Shown piece after piece: positions 16,603 to 26,585 of a DNA stretch of 64,000 nt. The stretch is from Alloalcanivorax xenomutans (GTDB taxonomy: Bacteria > Pseudomonadota > Gammaproteobacteria > Pseudomonadales > Alcanivoracaceae). Position 1 is the stretch's first letter. Each line of letters begins with the position of its first letter. The position numbers and the translations under genes were made by a program. The notes beneath the pieces were generated by a model, which saw only the letters and a list, made by a program, of their open reading frames with translations, did not search any database and was not told the DNA's origin. Where the stretch lies: NCBI RefSeq assembly GCF_900217905.1, contig NZ_OBMO01000003.1:179668-243667 (forward strand), read 5' to 3'.

Positions 16603-17520
16603 TTACTGCCAATCGGCGTCAAAGCCGTCCGGTTTGATCACCAGAACGTCGTTGCGGGCATGCACCAGCAGGGACTCGGCGGTGGCACCCAGCAGCAGGC
16701 GTTCCACTTTGTTGCGGCGAACCGTCCCCACCACCAGTACATCTGTGCCGTTATTTTCACAGTAGTCAGCCAGGGTGCCGGCGATCGGTCCTTCCAACAT
16801 TTCCGTGCGTTCCAGCGGTAGATCATGGCGCTCGGCGAAACGGTCCAGAGCTTCGCGGTGGCTTTTGCGAATGCTCTCGGCGCTGGCGGCGTATTCCGGC
16901 AACGCTTCGCCCGCCACCAACAACAACGTTTCGTCCGGGTGCTCGAGCACATGCACGGCGTTGAGTGATGCCTGCAGCGGCGCCGACCATTCCCGCGCCG
17001 CGCTCAGCACGGCACTGTCCAGGCCGCTCTCGTCCTCTTCCTCCGGTTCGATCGCCGCGGTAAACACAGGTGTTTCACTCCAGGGACGGTCCTGCACGCA
17101 AAGCACGGGGCAGGGTGCCCGACGAATCAACAACCAGTCCCGCGGCGTAAACAGGTGGCGCCTCAGCGTGCCTTCCTCACTGGTATGTACCACCACCAGA
17201 CGTGGTCTGGCGGCAATGACCGTCTGCCGGAGGTCCTCATCCTGATCCTTGTGCGTGGTGATATGCACGGTGGCCTCGGTACCCGCCAGCAAGTCCTGAA
17301 TGCGCCGTTCCCAGGCATTGCGAATTTGCTGTTCGGCCGCTTGGCGGCGCTTCTGGTCAAGCCCCACCGCGCGACGCATGGCCGACGAATCACTATTGAC
17401 GGCCACCACTAGCGGGCAGCTCAGCGCCGCGGCCAGCAACCGGCCTTTCTTCAGCGCCGGCTGCGGGGCCTTCAGGTGCCGGTCCAGGACGACGAGAATG
17501 CCATTGGTCGGAATAGTCAT
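16603..17520 (-). CDS. uspE: Tandem universal stress protein (UspE-like)
   Basis: This 305-residue protein has two Usp domains (about 5-145 and 160-300). The second keeps a nucleotide-binding-type motif, GTVRRNKVERLLLGATAES, near residues 268-286. E. coli UspE is of the same size and architecture. Its ATG overlaps the stop of the upstream fnr-type gene (ATGA), so the two are probably cotranscribed; an fnr-uspE pairing is conserved in gammaproteobacteria. The N-terminal domain lacks a clear ATP motif. Function in anaerobic or stationary-phase stress is inferred from family and neighbour. Confidence 0.85.
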   Translation of the reverse strand: MTIPTNGILVVLDRHLKAPQPALKKGRLLAAALSCPLVVAVNSDSSAMRRAVGLDQKRRQAAEQQIRNAWERRIQDLLAGTEATVHITTHKDQDEDLRQTVIAARPRLVVVHTSEEGTLRRHLFTPRDWLLIRRAPCPVLCVQDRPWSETPVFTAAIEPEEEDESGLDSAVLSAAREWSAPLQASLNAVHVLEHPDETLLLVAGEALPEYAASAESIRKSHREALDRFAERHDLPLERTEMLEGPIAGTLADYCENNGTDVLVVGTVRRNKVERLLLGATAESLLVHARNDVLVIKPDGFDADWQ

Positions 17521-18284
17521 GGTGCCTCCACATGTAGTCTGCCGCCACCGCAAAGCGCCTCACGGTCGACGATTTCCACATCTCTGCCGTCCACCAGCAG
17601 CATATCCTGCTGCTGAAAACGGGTGAAAATGCGGCTAACCGTTTCCACCGCCAGTCCCAGATAATTGGCGATGTCATAGCGGGACATGGGCAGGCGGAAG
17701 CGGCGGCTGCTCAAACCCCGGCGCTGCTGACGCGCGGCCAGGGATAACAGTAGAGAGGCCACTCTGTCATCCGCGCTCTTCTTGCTCAACAGCATGTGCA
17801 GTTCGCGGTCGGCGCGGATCTCGTTGCTCATCAGCGAGAAGAAGTGATGCTGCAAGGAGGGGATGCGTTGGGACAGATCTTCCAGGCGATGGAAGGGGAT
17901 CTCGCACACGGTAGCGGTTTCCAGCGCCTTGGCATTGGAAACATGGTGCGCGGTACTGATGCCGTCCATGCCGACGATCTCGCCTGGGAGGTAAAACCCG
18001 GTAACCTGTTCTTCCCCCTCATCGGAGAGGACATAGGTCTTCAGTGCGCCGGAGCGCACGGCATAAACGGCGCTGAACGGGGCGGCGGCACGAAACAGGT
18101 GCTCTCCGCGCTTCAGCGGGCGGCCACGGCGGATGATGCCATCCAGTTCGTCGAGCTGGGAAGGCGCCACCGCCAACGGCAGGCAAATGGGGCTGAGACT
18201 ACAGTCGTTGCATGAAACGTGACGAGGCATGCTGCGTACCTCCATGTTGGATACACTGCGTATTGCAATTACGGCTTGAGACAT
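17517..18284 (-). CDS. anr: ANR/FNR-type oxygen-sensing transcription regulator
   Basis: This 255-residue Crp/Fnr protein has the N-terminal cluster CNDCSLSPIC (Cys 25, 28, 34) and a fourth cysteine at about 127 (TVCEIP). These are the four ligands of the oxygen-labile [4Fe-4S] cluster. The C-terminal helix-turn-helix contains ETVSRIF, whose E-x-x-S-R pattern recognises TTGAT-N4-ATCAA. Two perfect boxes of that type lie in this window, before hemN and before ccoN. The start at 18284 has GGGAG at seven bases; a longer frame exists upstream. It is cotranscribed with uspE and follows hemN by 29 bp. Confidence 0.93.
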   Translation of the reverse strand: MSQAVIAIRSVSNMEVRSMPRHVSCNDCSLSPICLPLAVAPSQLDELDGIIRRGRPLKRGEHLFRAAAPFSAVYAVRSGALKTYVLSDEGEEQVTGFYLPGEIVGMDGISTAHHVSNAKALETATVCEIPFHRLEDLSQRIPSLQHHFFSLMSNEIRADRELHMLLSKKSADDRVASLLLSLAARQQRRGLSSRRFRLPMSRYDIANYLGLAVETVSRIFTRFQQQDMLLVDGRDVEIVDREALCGGGRLHVEAP

Positions 18285-18312
18285 TATGGTCTCCCGGATC
18301 GGTAACGGCGAG

Positions 18313-19686
18313 CTAAATAATGCGACTGAATCGCTGTGGGTTCGGGGTGCCGGCATAGCGGTCGAACAACATCACCAGAGCGCGCACCACCAGGCGCCCG
18401 GTGTCAGTGACCTTCAACACGGGGCTGTTCATATCAATCAGCCCCAGTTTTTCGAATTCACCCAGCGCGGCCAGCTGGTCCTTGAAGTAATCGGCGAAAT
18501 CCACTTCCCAACGCTGCCGGAAGGCGACCAGATCCAGCCGCAGGTCGCACAGCAGCCCCATGATCACGTCACGGCGCAGACGGTCATCCCAGTCAAGCAG
18601 GAAGCCGCGTTCGATCGGCATGCGACCCGCTTGCACGGCTTCCTGCCAGTTGCTCAGAACCTTCAGGTTCTGAGCGTAGAAATCATCAAAAGCGCTGATC
18701 GCGCTGACCCCCATGCCCAGAAGATCGGCGTCGCCATGTAGCGAGTAGCCTTGGAAATTGCGGTGCAGGGTGCCGTTGCGCTGCGCTACCGCCATGGGAT
18801 CATCCGGCAGGGCAAAATGGTCCATGCCGATCAGCACATAGCCGGCCGCCTCCAGGGTTTCGCCCGCCAGTTTCAGCATGGCGAGTTTTTCCTCCGGGCT
18901 GGGCAGCGCGGTTTCCTGGATCTGCCGCTGCACCTTGAAGCGCGCCGGCATGTGGGCGTAGTTGTAAAGGGAAATGCGCTCCGGGCGTAAAGCCAGCAAT
19001 TGTTCCAGGGAGCGAGCCAGGCTGGAGGAAGACTGCCAGGGCAAGCCGTAAATCATGTCGGCGTTGATGGAGTGGAAACCGAAATCCCGGGCCGCGTCGA
19101 ATACTTCGGTGATCAGCTCAAGGGATTGTTCCCGGTTCACCGCCTTCTGCACCACCGGATCCAGATCCTGAATACCGATACTGAGCCGGTTGAAACCCAG
19201 CCCCCGCAGCAGCCCCAGACGGGCGCGATCCACCGTGCGCGGGTCCACTTCGATGGCGTACTCGCCGCGATCCTCTTCCAGCAGGTTGAAATGACGGGCC
19301 AGGTCATAAACCAGCTCGGTCATCTGCGCATCGCTGAGGTAGGTGGGGGTGCCACCGCCCCAGTGCATCTGCACCACGGGCCGCTGCGGGTCCACCAGCG
19401 CCGCCTTGGCTTTGATCTCCTGCTTCAGGAAGGTCAGATAATCCTCGGCTTTGGCCCGGTTGCCGGTGATGATGCGGTTGCAGGCGCAGTAGTAGCACAC
19501 CGTGGCGCAGAATGGGATGTGACAGTACAGCGACAGTGGGCGACGGGCCTGATTGCCGCGAGCAACGGCGCGCCGATAGTCCTCCTCGCCGACTTCCTCA
19601 TGGAACTGGGTGGCCGGTGGGTAGGACGTATAGCGAGGCCCGGGACCTCCGAATCGGCGGATCAGATCCGGATTCCATTGCGTCAT
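18313..19686 (-). CDS. hemN: HemN, oxygen-independent coproporphyrinogen III dehydrogenase
   Basis: This 457-residue radical-SAM enzyme has the motif CHIPFCATVCYYCAC (about residues 59-73; CxxxCxxC plus the extra cysteine typical of HemN). It also has the family segments WGGGTPTYLS, EVDPRTVD and FNRLSIGIQDLD. It decarboxylates coproporphyrinogen III to protoporphyrinogen IX without oxygen, supplying heme for the cbb3 oxidase encoded upstream. The start at 19686 has GGAG at eight bases. A perfect ANR box is centred about 62 bp before the start, so induction under low oxygen is likely. Confidence 0.96.
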   Translation of the reverse strand: MTQWNPDLIRRFGGPGPRYTSYPPATQFHEEVGEEDYRRAVARGNQARRPLSLYCHIPFCATVCYYCACNRIITGNRAKAEDYLTFLKQEIKAKAALVDPQRPVVQMHWGGGTPTYLSDAQMTELVYDLARHFNLLEEDRGEYAIEVDPRTVDRARLGLLRGLGFNRLSIGIQDLDPVVQKAVNREQSLELITEVFDAARDFGFHSINADMIYGLPWQSSSSLARSLEQLLALRPERISLYNYAHMPARFKVQRQIQETALPSPEEKLAMLKLAGETLEAAGYVLIGMDHFALPDDPMAVAQRNGTLHRNFQGYSLHGDADLLGMGVSAISAFDDFYAQNLKVLSNWQEAVQAGRMPIERGFLLDWDDRLRRDVIMGLLCDLRLDLVAFRQRWEVDFADYFKDQLAALGEFEKLGLIDMNSPVLKVTDTGRLVVRALVMLFDRYAGTPNPQRFSRII

Positions 19687-19741
19687 GTCAGCGCTCCAAA
19701 GGGGGAATGGCGGCATCATGCCACTATGAACACAGCCGACC

Positions 19742-19755
19742 TTGATGCAGATCAA
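19742..19755 (-). promoter_or_regulatory. FNR/ANR box upstream of hemN
   Basis: TTGAT-GCAG-ATCAA is a perfect match to the FNR/ANR consensus. It overlaps the 3' end of the preceding gene and lies about 62 bp before the hemN start. With the anr gene next door, a feed-forward loop is likely. Confidence 0.88.
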
Positions 19756-20462
19756 GGATGGTGATGAGCATGGACATCTCCGGGCAGTCCGTGTTGAAGA
19801 AACACCAGCGCCAGCGCCAGCGTCATCGCCGCCGCCACATATCGGGCGGGCCCCCGCCGCAACCGCGACAGCTGCCCGCCGAATACACCGGCGGCCCCCA
19901 CCGGCAGCAGGGTAGTGGCGCCGAACATGCCCATGACCAGGGCACCGTCAGCCCATTCACCGGTTCCGGCGGCCAGCACCAGGGCGGAATAAAGCAACCC
20001 ACAGGGCAAGAACCCCCACAGCCCGCCCAGCGCCAGCGCCTTGAGCGGGTGATCCACCGGCATCAAACGGCGAGTCAACGGGGACAGCCGCCGCCACAGT
20101 CCGGCCCCGAGACGCTCCAGAGCCCGGATCGGCGCACTGTGGCCGAGGAAATGAGCGGTCAGCAAAACCATCAGGAGCGCTGACAGTAACGCTGGCCAGT
20201 GCCAGCCGCCGCTTGCCGGGCCACTGGCCAATTGCCCGCCCAGCCCCCCGGCGATCGCGCCCAGGCCGGCGTAACTCAACAGCCGGCCGCTGCCAAACAA
20301 GCTCTGCCAGGCGATCAGCCTGCTGCCACGCCGTCGTTCTTCGGGGATCGAGAAACTCAGGGCGGCGGCGATGCCGCCGCACATTCCCGCGCAGTGAAGG
20401 GCCCCGCCGACACCGAGGGCGAGAGCGCCGGTCAACGCCACGGTAAGCGGGTCAACGATCAT
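19752..20462 (-). CDS. Sulfite exporter TauE/SafE-like (heavy-metal transport type) membrane protein of the cco cluster
   Basis: This 236-residue protein has about six hydrophobic helices and the cysteine motif LHCAGMCGG near the N-terminus (about residues 19-27), which recurs in this family found after ccoS. A second segment, LWGFLPCGLLYSALVLA, has another conserved cysteine. Family members next to ccoGHIS are suspected to help copper delivery to cbb3 oxidase, but this is not firmly established. The ATG at 20462 with AAGGGGG upstream is preferred over the ATG at 20483. It overlaps ccoS by 11 nt. Confidence 0.78.
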   Translation of the reverse strand: MIVDPLTVALTGALALGVGGALHCAGMCGGIAAALSFSIPEERRRGSRLIAWQSLFGSGRLLSYAGLGAIAGGLGGQLASGPASGGWHWPALLSALLMVLLTAHFLGHSAPIRALERLGAGLWRRLSPLTRRLMPVDHPLKALALGGLWGFLPCGLLYSALVLAAGTGEWADGALVMGMFGATTLLPVGAAGVFGGQLSRLRRGPARYVAAAMTLALALVFLQHGLPGDVHAHHHP

Positions 20463-20634
20463 CACCCACCCCCTTGCCAGCATTACGGCGCTGCTCCCGG
20501 TCTTCGAAAATCACCGTCCAGGCGGCATGATCCAGGTCCTCGAACTGGCCCTGGCGTAAAGCCTTGAACAGCGCCCACACCGCTACGGTGAGGAACAGCA
20601 AGGCCACCGGAATCAACAAGAGGAGGCTTTCCAT
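20452..20634 (-). CDS. ccoS: CcoS, cbb3 oxidase maturation protein
   Basis: This 60-residue single-helix protein (MESLLLLIPVALLFLTVAVW, then a short acidic/basic tail) matches CcoS in size, topology and position right after ccoI. CcoS is needed to insert heme b and CuB into CcoN in Rhodobacter. It overlaps the 3' end of ccoI by 22 nt and the next gene by 11 nt, indicating a tightly coupled operon. Confidence 0.88.
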   Translation of the reverse strand: MESLLLLIPVALLFLTVAVWALFKALRQGQFEDLDHAAWTVIFEDREQRRNAGKGVGDDR

Positions 20635-22991
20635 GTGGTTATCCTGTTGGCATTGAGCGTCACCAGAAGTGACGAAGCTGACATCCCCAGAGCCGCGGCC
20701 CAGGGTGGGATCCAGCCAGCCATGGCCAGAGGAATCGCCACCAGGTTGTAGCCGAGAGCCCAGGTCAGGTTCTGGCGGATCACCGCCCGGCAGCGATCCG
20801 CCAGACGGGGCAGATCGGCCAGCCCCTGCAGCCCTTCGTTGAGCAGATAAACGCCAGCGGCGCGGCGGGCCAGACTGGACGCCGCCGCCGGCGCCACGGA
20901 GACCGTGGCCCGCAACAGTGCGGGAGCATCGTTGATGCCATCCCCCACCATCATTTGCGGTCCTTCCTGTTGTTCCAGCTTCTGTAACCAGGCGGCTTTG
21001 TCATGGGGCGTCAATCGCGAGCGGGCTTCGCCCATGCCCAGTTCTTCAGCCAGCGTGGCCACTGGCTCCGCGGCGTCACCACTGGCCATGCGCAGCCGCC
21101 AACCCCGTTGACGCAGTTGATCAAGTACCGCCGGGGCTTCCGCGCGCGGTTGATCCCGCAACCAGAACAGTGCCTGCGTCCGGCCGTCACGGGTGAGAGC
21201 CAGACACGTCTCACTGCCACGGCTCAGCTCCGGCGCACCGCCCATGGCCCACTGGTGGCCCTGGAAGCGGCCACTGGCTCCGGCAGGGCTCAAACGCAAA
21301 TCCTCGATCGGCACCGGTGAGAGGTCATCGAAAGCGCGCGCCAGCGGGTGCGGGTGGTCCCGCTCCAACCCGGCTGCGATTCGGGGCAGGGTGGTGAGCC
21401 ATTCCGATTCGACGTCGGCGGCGGCTCGCCACTCCACCCGTTGGAACCGGCCGGTGGTCAAAGTGCCGGTTTTGTCGAACAGGACGCCGCGAATACCCGG
21501 CAAGGATAAAAACTGAGAGGGGGAAGCAATCAGCAAGCCCAGCTTCAGCCCCCGGGCCAGCGTGGCGGAGAGCGTTAACGGCACCGCCAAAGCCAGGGCG
21601 CAAGGACAGGTCACCACCAGCAGGGCGAGCATGTGCTCGAATGCCTGTGCCGGGCCGCGATGCCAATGCAACACAAGGGTGGCCATGGCCAATGCCAGCA
21701 CCGTCGCGGTGAACAGAGGGGCCACTCTTTGCCAGTCCCGCACCACCGTCACTCGTTCTTCCTGCGCGCGCGCCACCTGTTCGCCAATGCGCGCGACCAG
21801 GCTACTGTCGGCGGCACTCGCGGCCTCGATATCCACACCACCTTCCAGGATCCGGCACCCGGCCTGCACCGTGTCGCCGATGGTGCGGGTACGTGGCAGG
21901 GATTCGCCGGTCAGGGCCGCCTCGTTAAAGCGAGCCTCGCCAGCGCGGATGACACCATCCACCGGCACGGTTTCTCCCTGGCTGACCCGCACGGTATCGC
22001 CGGCGCACAGCTGGGCGGTGGCCACCCAGTCGCCGCCGCCGGCGTCATCCAGCCGCCGCACCACCAGAGGCAACGTATCCTGCAACTGCTGCCAGGAGCG
22101 CTGGATGCGCTGACGCTGATGCAGTTCCAGCCAGCGGCTGAGCAGCAGGAAGAACACGAACATGGCGGCGGAATCGAAGTAAACGTGCTCACCACCACTG
22201 GCCATTACCACCAGCGAACCGCCCCAGGCCAGCAACAACGCCAGGGCCACCGGCACGTCCATGGTCGGGCGGCGCACTTTCAGGCTCCGCCAGGCGCCCT
22301 GAAAAAACGGCCAGCCGGAGTAAAACACCACCGGTGTGGCCACCAGCAGGCCGGCCAGCCGGAACAAGTCCTGGTAAATGCGATCCGTGCCTTCGAACAC
22401 ACCGATATAAAGGGCGGCGGAATACATCATGGCCTGCATCGCCCCCAGGCCGGCCAATGCCAACCGCCCCAGCAGGCGACGCCGTTCTTTCTGCTGATGC
22501 CCCTCCCAGGTGGGATCGCCCGGCAAGGCGACCCGGTAGCCCAATTCCAGAATGCGCCGCACGGCATTGCGGGGGAATAAGGGCTCGGCGGCGTCATATT
22601 CCAGGGTCAATTGCATGCTGGCCAGATTGACCTGAACCGAACGGGCGCCGGGCAGCCCCATCACCACTTTTTCAATCAGCCAGCAGCACGCCGCGCAAGT
22701 AAGTCCGGAGACTTGCAGCCGCAAGCGGCGCCGGCCGTCCTGCTCCTGGATGTGAGCGGCCAGCAACTGGGGCACATCGAACAATGCCAGAGTGCGCTCC
22801 GTTTCCTCGCTGGCCACCAGCGGCCCGTTATTGCTGCGGATAGCGTAATAGTCTTCCAGGCCGAGACGATGAATCATCTCCACGGCGGCGGCGCAGCCGG
22901 GGCAGCAGGTGGGTTTTTCCCCTCCCGGAGTGCGGGCAACGAAAGGTGATACACCAACCCCTTCGCCACAGTGCCAGCAGGCCGTACTCAT
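20613..22991 (-). CDS. ccoI: CcoI/FixI, copper-transporting P1B-type ATPase for cbb3 assembly
   Basis: This 792-residue P-type ATPase has an N-terminal cysteine-rich segment (TCCPGCAAAVE), then an HMA domain with GLTCAACCWLIEK (about 95-107). It also has the intramembrane metal motif TCPCALALAVP, the phosphorylation site DKTGTLTTG and the hinge GDGINDAPAL. CcoI-type pumps export copper slowly for CuB of cbb3 oxidase rather than for detoxification. Its ATG overlaps the ccoH stop (ATGA); the in-frame upstream extension lies inside ccoH and is not family-like. Confidence 0.93.
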   Translation of the reverse strand: MSTACWHCGEGVGVSPFVARTPGGEKPTCCPGCAAAVEMIHRLGLEDYYAIRSNNGPLVASEETERTLALFDVPQLLAAHIQEQDGRRRLRLQVSGLTCAACCWLIEKVVMGLPGARSVQVNLASMQLTLEYDAAEPLFPRNAVRRILELGYRVALPGDPTWEGHQQKERRRLLGRLALAGLGAMQAMMYSAALYIGVFEGTDRIYQDLFRLAGLLVATPVVFYSGWPFFQGAWRSLKVRRPTMDVPVALALLLAWGGSLVVMASGGEHVYFDSAAMFVFFLLLSRWLELHQRQRIQRSWQQLQDTLPLVVRRLDDAGGGDWVATAQLCAGDTVRVSQGETVPVDGVIRAGEARFNEAALTGESLPRTRTIGDTVQAGCRILEGGVDIEAASAADSSLVARIGEQVARAQEERVTVVRDWQRVAPLFTATVLALAMATLVLHWHRGPAQAFEHMLALLVVTCPCALALAVPLTLSATLARGLKLGLLIASPSQFLSLPGIRGVLFDKTGTLTTGRFQRVEWRAAADVESEWLTTLPRIAAGLERDHPHPLARAFDDLSPVPIEDLRLSPAGASGRFQGHQWAMGGAPELSRGSETCLALTRDGRTQALFWLRDQPRAEAPAVLDQLRQRGWRLRMASGDAAEPVATLAEELGMGEARSRLTPHDKAAWLQKLEQQEGPQMMVGDGINDAPALLRATVSVAPAAASSLARRAAGVYLLNEGLQGLADLPRLADRCRAVIRQNLTWALGYNLVAIPLAMAGWIPPWAAALGMSASSLLVTLNANRITTWKASSC

Positions 22992-23456
22992 GGCGCGCCC
23001 TGTAGTGGCCGCAGCCGCTGACGCAATCGCCAATGTCCCTGTTCCGGCGTCACCGTCACCACCCAGTGATCGGTCGCCGCCAGAGCGCCACCGTCGGCGC
23101 GATAACGACCACCCCCCTGATGGATGAACGTCATGGCAATATCGCGCTCGGCGAAGGTCGGGTGGCGGAACGCCAGTTGCAGCCGTTCAGGCCAGGGCAT
23201 GGGCACTTTGCTGGTCAATTGCAGGGCGGCCGGTTCACCGGCGTACAGTTGCAGTTCGAGGCCAAGCCGGCGGGCCTGATCCAGGTCGGCCATGGAACGG
23301 TTGATGGCCTTGCCCTGTTGATACCAGTCGTCCGCCACGGTGGCGTCGGCATGACGTATCGCCAGAGTCAGGGTGACCATGCCGCCCACCACCGAGGACA
23401 GCGGGATCAGAATAACCAGCCACACCAACGGGTAGCGGTACCAGGGCAGGGTGCCA

Positions 23457-23482
<26 letters not shown>
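22988..23482 (-). CDS. ccoH: CcoH/FixH, cbb3 oxidase assembly protein
   Basis: This 164-residue protein has one N-terminal transmembrane helix (YPLVWLVILIPLSSVVGGMV) and a periplasmic domain that starts with the FixH hallmark VADDWYQQGKAIN. The start at 23482 lies inside the 3' end of ccoG and has GGAGGT at six bases. CcoH stabilises CcoN and remains associated with the mature oxidase. It sits between ccoG and ccoI as in the standard ccoGHIS order. Confidence 0.92.
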
Positions 23483-24863
<1,381 letters not shown>

Positions 24864-24868
24864 TCTGA

Positions 24869-25780
24869 CTACTCCTCGGTCTCCATGGACAAGCTGTAGA
24901 CGTAGGCGGCCAGCACGTGGATGCGCTCCGGCGTCAAAACCCCTTCATGGGCTGGCATATGCCCCTGACGGCCTTCCCGGATGGTGGTTTCGATGTCTTC
25001 CAGACGGGCCCCATGGAGCCAGATGCCGTCGGTAAGGTTGGGGGCGCCGATCATCTGGTTGCCGGTGGCGTCGGCGCCATGACAGGCCGCGCACACCTGG
25101 AACCGGGGCTCGGCCCGTTCGGCCGCGTCACGATACTCTGGCTTGTTCTTGAGGTCGGGCCGGCTGAGGGTTTGCACGTACATAGCCATGTCCCGCACCG
25201 CTTCGTCACTGTTGCCAATGGCCGCCGCCATCGGCGTCATGGTGCCGCGGCGTCCGCTGGTAATAGTCTGCACGATGGCGTCGGGCGAGCCGCCGTAGAG
25301 CCAGTCATCATCGGTAAGGTTGGGGTAGCCGCGTGCGCCGCGCGCATCGGAGCCATGGCAGATGGCGCAGTTCTGCGCGAACAGCCGGCCACCGACGTCC
25401 CGGGTCTCGGGATAATGAGCCAGCTCAGCCACCGGAACCTTGGCGAATTCCTTGAACAGCGGCTCGCTGCTTTTTTCCACCAGCGCCACTTCCTGTTCCC
25501 ACTGAGTGACGCTGGTCCAGTTCAACAGGCCGCCGAACCGGCCCAGGCCAGGGTAGAGCACCAGATAGCCAACGGCGAAAACCAGAGTGCCGACGAACAG
25601 AAACAGCCACCAGCGGGGTAGGGGCTGGTTTCGCTCCTCAATGCCGTCGAACTTGTGACCGGTGGTGTCCTGGCGCGCCTCTTCGGCGGACAGGCGGGAG
25701 TTGGCGAACAAAAGCACCGCGCAACCCACCAGATTCAACACCACGATAAAAATGATGTACCCGCTCCAGAAATCACTCAT
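24869..25780 (-). CDS. ccoP: CcoP, diheme cytochrome c subunit of cbb3 oxidase
   Basis: This 303-residue protein has two N-terminal transmembrane helices (about 4-22 and 55-75). Two cytochrome c domains follow, with heme motifs CAICH (about 138) and CAACH (about 225). Methionine ligands are probably in GTMTPM and GHMPAH. It passes electrons to CcoO. The start at 25780 has GGGGAG at eight bases and overlaps the ccoQ end by 8 nt. Confidence 0.95.
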   Translation of the reverse strand: MSDFWSGYIIFIVVLNLVGCAVLLFANSRLSAEEARQDTTGHKFDGIEERNQPLPRWWLFLFVGTLVFAVGYLVLYPGLGRFGGLLNWTSVTQWEQEVALVEKSSEPLFKEFAKVPVAELAHYPETRDVGGRLFAQNCAICHGSDARGARGYPNLTDDDWLYGGSPDAIVQTITSGRRGTMTPMAAAIGNSDEAVRDMAMYVQTLSRPDLKNKPEYRDAAERAEPRFQVCAACHGADATGNQMIGAPNLTDGIWLHGARLEDIETTIREGRQGHMPAHEGVLTPERIHVLAAYVYSLSMETEE

Positions 25781-25943
25781 GGATTTGCTCCCCGTCGCTC
25801 CCGGCCCGGGCCTGTTGATCGTCACGCACCGGCAGCTTGGCCAGTTCCTGATATTGCTGTTTGCGGCCGGGCCGGTAGACCCAGGCCACCAGGGCGAGAA
25901 ACGCCAGGAAAAACAGTACGGTCAGAACGCTGTGATAGGTCAT
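25773..25943 (-). CDS. ccoQ: CcoQ, small subunit of cbb3 oxidase
   Basis: This 56-residue protein is too short for many gene finders. It reads MTYHSVLTVLFFLAFLALVA, one transmembrane helix, followed by VYRPGRKQQYQELAKLPV and an acidic tail. The WVYRPGRK segment after the helix is typical of CcoQ. Its ATG overlaps the ccoO stop (ATGA) and its stop lies within the ccoP start region. CcoQ stabilises the complex. Confidence 0.9.
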   Translation of the reverse strand: MTYHSVLTVLFFLAFLALVAWVYRPGRKQQYQELAKLPVRDDQQARAGSDGEQIHE

Positions 25944-26575
25944 TCGCGAACCTCCTTACGGACCTGGCCAAGGGAGAGCAAGTAAGCCACCAGCGCGTCT
26001 TCCTCGCTGGCGCCGGCCCATTCGCCGTTGACCTTTTCCATTTGCTCGGCCACATCCTGCTCGCTGTAAGGCACACCGAATATGTCCTTGAACACGCGCA
26101 GCTTGCGTTCCATGTGCTTCCAATCCACCGGCGTGTTTTGCAGCCAGGGATAGGCGGGCATATTGGACTCAGGGACCACCTCGCGTGGATCGCGCAGGTG
26201 TTCGCGATGCCATTGCTCGGTGATCGGGCGTAGTCCCACCCGTGCCAGATCCGGGCCGGTACGCTTGGACCCCCACAGGAACGGATGCTCCCAAACGTCC
26301 TCTCCGGCCACGCTGTAAGGTCCGAACCGTTCGGTTTCCGCGCGCAGCGGCCGCACCATCTGGGTGTGGCATACATGGCAGCCTTCACGGATGTAGATAT
26401 CGCGGCCGGCCATTTCCAAGGCATCGTAGGGACGCAAAGTGGACATCGGCTCGGTGGTGGATTTCTGCCAAAACAGCGGCACGATCTCGGCCAGCCCGCC
26501 AAAACTCACCGCCACCAGAATCAGCACGATCAGCAGGCCCACGTTCTTTTCGATTACGGCGTGTCGGTTTGCCAT
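25940..26575 (-). CDS. ccoO: CcoO, monoheme cytochrome c subunit of cbb3 oxidase
   Basis: This 211-residue protein has one N-terminal membrane anchor (NVGLLIVLILVAVSFGGLAE) and a cytochrome c domain with the motif REGCHVCHTQMVRPL (CHVCH near residue 65). It also has the typical segments GPDLARVG and NMPAYPWL (methionine ligand). The start MANRHAVIEKN at 26575 fits the family. It starts 10 nt after the ccoN stop. Confidence 0.96.
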   Translation of the reverse strand: MANRHAVIEKNVGLLIVLILVAVSFGGLAEIVPLFWQKSTTEPMSTLRPYDALEMAGRDIYIREGCHVCHTQMVRPLRAETERFGPYSVAGEDVWEHPFLWGSKRTGPDLARVGLRPITEQWHREHLRDPREVVPESNMPAYPWLQNTPVDWKHMERKLRVFKDIFGVPYSEQDVAEQMEKVNGEWAGASEEDALVAYLLSLGQVRKEVRE

Positions 26576-26585
26576 CGTTGATCTC